Assembly (NCBI GenBank): GCA_018813405.1
Contig: JAHJBW010000005.1
Span: 1-7,064 of the forward strand
Direction of reading: 5' to 3'
Length of the DNA stretch: 7,064 nucleotides
From: Candidatus Margulisiibacteriota bacterium
Lineage (GTDB): Bacteria > Margulisbacteria > WOR-1 > XYC2-FULL-46-14 > JAHJBW01
Shown: positions 4,320 through 7,064 of the stretch, piece by piece
Layout: each line of letters begins with the position of its first letter
How positions within the stretch are numbered: position 1 is the first letter of the stretch
Made by a program: the position numbers and the translations under genes
The notes under the pieces: model-generated
Seen by the model: only the letters and a program-made list of their open reading frames with translations
Databases searched by the model: none
What the model was told of the DNA's origin: nothing

Positions 4320-4811
4320 CTAACCAAATATCTTCGATATCCATATCCCCACATAGTTGGTAAGCACCACTACGCAGGCCGCGATCAGCAGATGTTCGAA
4401 GATCACTTTCCAAGGGGCGGTCCCCTCGCTTTTGGCCATGACATAGCTTAAAAGCGCCAGCGCCAGCATACCCCACAACACACTGACCATGACCGCGGTA
4501 GAAAGAGAAAACAACGCTACGGGTATGATAAAGGTAAGGGCGAAAAGAAATTTGGTAAGAAAGGCTGCTATGGTTGATTGCCAGACCTCCAGGGGCGTAT
4601 GCTTGCCTTCCGATTCCTCGGAAATATGTATGCCCAGCGCGTCAGAAAAAGCGTCGGCGATCGCGATGGTCAGGATACCGCCGATCACCACCAGGCTGGA
4701 ATGAGTGCTGGAGCTTAGACCCACCAGCAAGCCCAGTGTGGTTATTACACCTGAGGTCAGACCAAAACTTAAACCCACCTTGATCGAATGGTTGAATATT
4801 CTCATTTGCAT
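4320..4811 (-). CDS. VIT1/CCC1-like transporter family protein
   Basis: This 163-residue membrane protein has about five hydrophobic helices. GLTSGVITTLGLLVGL (17-32) matches the first-helix motif of vacuolar iron transporter/CCC1 proteins, and the following ADAFSDALGIHISEESEGK segment matches their second helix, where acidic and polar residues line the metal path. The family moves Fe2+ or Mn2+ across membranes, generally by exchange with protons. The cytoplasmic metal-binding insert of plant and eukaryotic members is absent or very short here. The ATG at 4811 has no Shine-Dalgarno sequence. A second in-frame ATG at 4805 lies close to a TAGAAT hexamer (4820..4815) and could be the start of a leaderless message. 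Metal specificity is unknown, and the protein is short compared with many family members. Confidence 0.82.
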   Translation of the reverse strand: MQMRIFNHSIKVGLSFGLTSGVITTLGLLVGLSSSTHSSLVVIGGILTIAIADAFSDALGIHISEESEGKHTPLEVWQSTIAAFLTKFLFALTFIIPVALFSLSTAVMVSVLWGMLALALLSYVMAKSEGTAPWKVIFEHLLIAACVVVLTNYVGIWISKIFG

Positions 4812-4832
4812 ATTATTCTATCATGCTATAAT
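4805..4832 (+). promoter_or_regulatory. Promoter with perfect -10 box for a probably leaderless operon
   Basis: TATAAT (4827-4832) is a consensus -10 box, with TTTGCA (4805-4810) as a partial -35 box 16 bases upstream. The expected transcription start falls around 4839-4842, at or just before the ATG at 4842, so the first gene would be read with little or no leader. Confidence 0.55.
4815..4820 (-). promoter_or_regulatory. Candidate -10 box of the VIT1-like gene
   Basis: TAGAAT on the minus strand lies 9 bases before the in-frame ATG at 4805 and 3 bases before the ATG at 4811. No convincing -35 box is visible. If used, it would overlap the plus-strand promoter and favour the start at 4805. 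Confidence 0.25.
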
Positions 4833-4841
4833 GTTCTGCGT

Positions 4842-5039
4842 ATGAGAGTTTTTTGCGAAGACTGCAAAAAGGATATGACCAGAATATCCGGCACCTACGC
4901 CCTTACCGGCGTCACCAAAGACCGCAGGACCGACAAGATCAATTTTGACCCCGGATCAGGGGTTCCCGTTGTAGCCTATGTTTGCACCCAGTGCAACCGT
5001 ATTAAAATATATTCTGCCGTACGGTTAGGTGAAATATGA
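4842..5039 (+). CDS. Small double-CxxC (zinc-ribbon-like) protein
   Basis: I place the start at the ATG at 4842, giving 65 residues beginning MRVFCEDCKK. An in-frame ATG exists at 4788, but that extension would cross the consensus TATAAT and the start of the opposite gene. Two CxxC pairs, C5/C8 and C48/C51 (YVCTQC), could bind one zinc ion as a zinc ribbon. Between them lies a polar, glycine-containing stretch with DPGSGVPV (37-44). There is no membrane segment. The family is not recognised. Its stop overlaps the next gene's start in ATGA (5036-5039), so the two are translationally coupled, and the ABC exporter genes follow. Its role in that operon is unknown. Confidence 0.78.
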   Translation: MRVFCEDCKKDMTRISGTYALTGVTKDRRTDKINFDPGSGVPVVAYVCTQCNRIKIYSAVRLGEI

Positions 5040-5296
5040 ACGTAGTATCCGACTCGGTCCACGGGGAAATAACCAAAAAGCGTGAAGAGACCAGGTCCGA
5101 CCTGGCCAAAAAGCTGATAATCTTTGCTTTCGGCTCCATCCTGGCGTGCCTGATAATTGGCGCGCTCCTGCTCTGGCTGCTGCCTAACGAAGACTTTGGC
5201 TTCAAAGAAATGCTCAATCTGTTACTGGCCATAACCACCTTCTGGTCCGGGCTCCTCGGCTCGGCCATGACTTTCTACTTTGTGACAAACGAATAA
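5036..5296 (+). CDS. Small membrane protein with two predicted helices, unknown function
   Basis: This 86-residue protein has a charged N-terminus (residues 1-26, rich in E, K and R), a first hydrophobic helix at about 27-49, a short acidic loop (PNEDFGFKE, 50-58) and a second helix at about 60-83. The charge pattern suggests the N-terminus is cytoplasmic. The size and hairpin topology resemble holins and various small accessory membrane proteins, but no specific motif supports any of these. The start overlaps the preceding stop, and AGGTGA (5027-5032) is a close ribosome binding site. The ABC ATPase starts 13 bases after its stop. I infer a membrane partner or regulator of the exporter; the sequence does not prove this. 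Confidence 0.78.
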   Translation: MNVVSDSVHGEITKKREETRSDLAKKLIIFAFGSILACLIIGALLLWLLPNEDFGFKEMLNLLLAITTFWSGLLGSAMTFYFVTNE

Positions 5297-5309
5297 AGGA
5301 GGGCTTTCT

Positions 5310-5999
5310 ATGCCTATCGCGGAAATGAAAAATGTTGTCAAACATTACTTCATCGGAAAACATGTCGAGGTCCCCGCACTAAGGAACATCTCACTCACCA
5401 TAGACGAAGGAGAATTTACCTCTATAGCCGGCCCATCCGGATCAGGCAAGACCACCATACTCAACCTCTTCGGCTGTCTTGACTCCCCAAACGAAGGCAC
5501 CGTTTTCGTCAGCGACAAAGATGTTTCAAGGCTCTCTTCAAACCAGCTGGCTGATGTGCGCAACACCAACCTGGGTTTTATCTTCCAGACCTTTGATCTT
5601 ATACCTGTATTGAGCGCCTTTGAGAACGTGGAGTTTCCCCTTATCCTCCTTGGCGACAAGAACGCCAAAGAAAGGAAACAGCGGGTCATGAAGGCGCTGA
5701 ACGATGTAAACATTGGCGAGCTGGCAGGCCGTCGGCCGTCGGAGATGAGCGGCGGACAACAGCAACGAGTGGCCATTGCCCGCGCGCTGGTAAAGAACCC
5801 GAAAGTGGTGCTGGCGGATGAACCAACGGCAAACCTTGACTCTGTCACTGGCGAAGAAATACTTAAATTGATGAAAGATATGAACGAAAAGACCAGGACA
5901 ACCTTCATCTTTTCGACCCACGATCCCATGGTCATGGACTATGCCCGACGGGTCGTGAGGGTGCATGACGGGCAAGTTCAGGCGGATGAGAGGAAATAA
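5310..5999 (+). CDS. LolD/MacB-type ABC transporter ATP-binding protein
   Basis: This complete 229-residue ATPase has every expected motif: Walker A GPSGSGKT (41-48), Q-loop glutamine Q93 in FIFQTFDLIP, signature SGGQQQR (147-153), Walker B VVLADEP (166-172) with catalytic E171, D-loop D177 in NLDS, and switch histidine H204. The FQTFDLIP and ANLDS forms are typical of the LolD/MacB/FtsE group, whose members power mechanotransmission-type exporters by dimerising under their permeases in the cytoplasmic membrane. GGAGGG (5298-5303) precedes the ATG. The permease gene follows by two bases, so both belong to one operon. The substrate could be lipoproteins, peptides or antibiotics; the ATPase does not distinguish them. 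Confidence 0.96.
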   Translation: MPIAEMKNVVKHYFIGKHVEVPALRNISLTIDEGEFTSIAGPSGSGKTTILNLFGCLDSPNEGTVFVSDKDVSRLSSNQLADVRNTNLGFIFQTFDLIPVLSAFENVEFPLILLGDKNAKERKQRVMKALNDVNIGELAGRRPSEMSGGQQQRVAIARALVKNPKVVLADEPTANLDSVTGEEILKLMKDMNEKTRTTFIFSTHDPMVMDYARRVVRVHDGQVQADERK

Positions 6000-6001
6000 G
6001 C

Positions 6002-7064
6002 GTGCTAATAAAGCTGGCGTTCAGGAACATATTCAGGCATTTTACCAGGACCTTCCTGACCTTCCTGGCGATCGCGCTGGGCCTGGCAATGCTTATTCTT
6101 GTGGATTCAATGCTTACCGGCATTGACCAGGAATCGTTTGACAGGATCATCAATTACGAGACCGGCCATATCAAGATATTTGACAGGGGCTACAGAGAAG
6201 ATGAAGAGAACCTTCCTTTAGATAAATCCATCGAGGACCCCACCACGCTTATTAAAAAGATCGGTATGGACCCCGATATCGCGGGGATTACCTCACGCAT
6301 TAACTTTCGGATCATGCTCTCCGACGGCATCGACCAGTATCCGGCAGTTGGCATTGCCATTGACCCAAAGGACGACCAATCAGTATTTTTGTTAAAGCAA
6401 GCGGTCGCCAGAGGCGACTTCCTGGCCGGGACCACGGAAGCTGCCATGCTGCTGGGAAACGGCCTGGCAGAGGATTTTGGGGTGGACGTGGGGGACTACA
6501 TGACCGTTCTTACGCGCACCAAATATGATACTTATCAGGCCCTTGATCTGCGCGTCAAAGGCATCTTAAAGACCGAAGACCCCAAGATCGACTATGCCGC
6601 GGTGGTGATCCCATTAGGATTGGGCCAGGGATCACTGGATATGGGCCAAAGTGTCACCGAGATCGATATCAAGCTCAAGGACCCTGCCAGGATACAGGAA
6701 TTCCGCGATAAGTTGGCCAGGGAGACCCCGGGAATGGAAGTTGTCACCTGGAAGGAGCAGGCGGCGGACGTGATAGCCATTGCCCAGGCCAAACGCGGCG
6801 GGACTTCCTTTATCCTCTTCAGCGTTTTTATAATCGCCCTGATCGGCATAAGCAATACCATACTACTGGCAGCCTTTGAACGGACCAGGGAGATAGGCAT
6901 GATGGCGGCCATGGGCATGCGGAGGGGGCAGATCGTCTGGCTTTTTGTCCTGGAAGGCGCCATGATCGGGGTGTTGGGAAGCATCACGGGGTGTTTGTTA
7001 GGTGTCTTGATAAATATCCCCTTCGTTAAATACGGCATCAACTGGGGATTTGTGATGAGGGACG
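6002..7064 (+). CDS. FtsX/LolE/MacB-type ABC permease, N-terminal 354 residues
   Basis: An open frame from a GTG at 6002 reaches the window end. AGAGGA (5989-5994) lies seven bases upstream, and the start is two bases after the ATPase stop. The order fits the MacB/LolC/E architecture. A short basic start (LIKLAFRNIFRHFTRT) leads into helix 1 (about 18-36). A large extracytoplasmic domain follows to about residue 265, then helix 2 (about 270-292). The conserved cytoplasmic turn ERTREIGMMAAMGMRRGQI leads into helix 3 (about 315-341). The fourth helix lies beyond the window. The early segment after helix 1, including ETGHIKIF, is typical of the periplasmic core domain. The protein should work with the upstream ATPase as an exporter or lipoprotein-releasing complex. 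It is not MacB itself in architecture, because the ATPase is a separate polypeptide. Confidence 0.93.
   Translation, partial: MLIKLAFRNIFRHFTRTFLTFLAIALGLAMLILVDSMLTGIDQESFDRIINYETGHIKIFDRGYREDEENLPLDKSIEDPTTLIKKIGMDPDIAGITSRINFRIMLSDGIDQYPAVGIAIDPKDDQSVFLLKQAVARGDFLAGTTEAAMLLGNGLAEDFGVDVGDYMTVLTRTKYDTYQALDLRVKGILKTEDPKIDYAAVVIPLGLGQGSLDMGQSVTEIDIKLKDPARIQEFRDKLARETPGMEVVTWKEQAADVIAIAQAKRGGTSFILFSVFIIALIGISNTILLAAFERTREIGMMAAMGMRRGQIVWLFVLEGAMIGVLGSITGCLLGVLINIPFVKYGINWGFVMRD

Noticed and set aside
5345..5975. Open frames of 196 and 145 codons antisense to the ABC ATPase
   Set aside because: They are shadows of a gene with all ATPase motifs intact and have no recognisable features.

Overview
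The window looks like bacterial chromosome from an uncultured lineage that I cannot place from sequence alone. Genes are compact, bacterial promoter and Shine-Dalgarno-like sites are visible, none of the four tRNA genes encodes its CCA end, and many genes abut or overlap. Two parts differ in character. Roughly 1-1965 is AT-rich and accessory. From about 1966 onward the sequence is more balanced in composition and carries tRNA genes, membrane transport genes and an ABC exporter operon.

Accessory part. On the minus strand, a restriction endonuclease of the NotI family (372-1250) is followed after three bases by the start of a D12-class (Dam-like) adenine-N6 DNA methyltransferase (368 running off base 1). 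Together they form a type II restriction-modification pair. Further upstream on the same strand is a small four-helix-bundle protein of the 23S rRNA intervening-sequence family (1443-1790). Four degenerate copies of a purine-rich repeat of about 30 bases, in alternating orientation, surround it (1401-1431, 1798-1829, 1841-1869, 1913-1943). One copy supplies its apparent ribosome binding site.

Boundary and tRNAs. A CAT-anticodon tRNA, probably tRNA-Ile2, lies on the minus strand at 1966-2037 next to a 9-bp hairpin. Divergent from it are two valine tRNAs (TAC and CAC anticodons) on the plus strand. A strong GC-rich hairpin just upstream includes the first four bases of the first valine tRNA. 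A tRNA-Glu lies at 4246-4317.

Transport part. After the valine tRNAs come a 65-residue coiled-coil protein, a CPA2-type cation:proton antiporter and a four-helix EmrE-like (DMT superfamily) transporter, all co-directional. A strong hairpin overlaps the antiporter's 3' end. A VIT1/CCC1-like membrane protein (minus strand) converges on tRNA-Glu with two bases between them. From a region holding candidate divergent promoters, a plus-strand operon starts: a 65-residue double-CxxC protein, an 86-residue two-helix membrane protein, a LolD/MacB-type ABC ATPase, and a LolC/E- or MacB-type permease with a GTG start that is cut by the window end. The last two form an exporter of the class that moves lipoproteins or other substrates out of the cytoplasmic membrane. 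The role of the first two is unknown.

The parts most worth a second look are the repeat-framed four-helix-bundle module, the pairing of a NotI-like nuclease with an adenine methylase, and the small-protein lead-in to the exporter operon.
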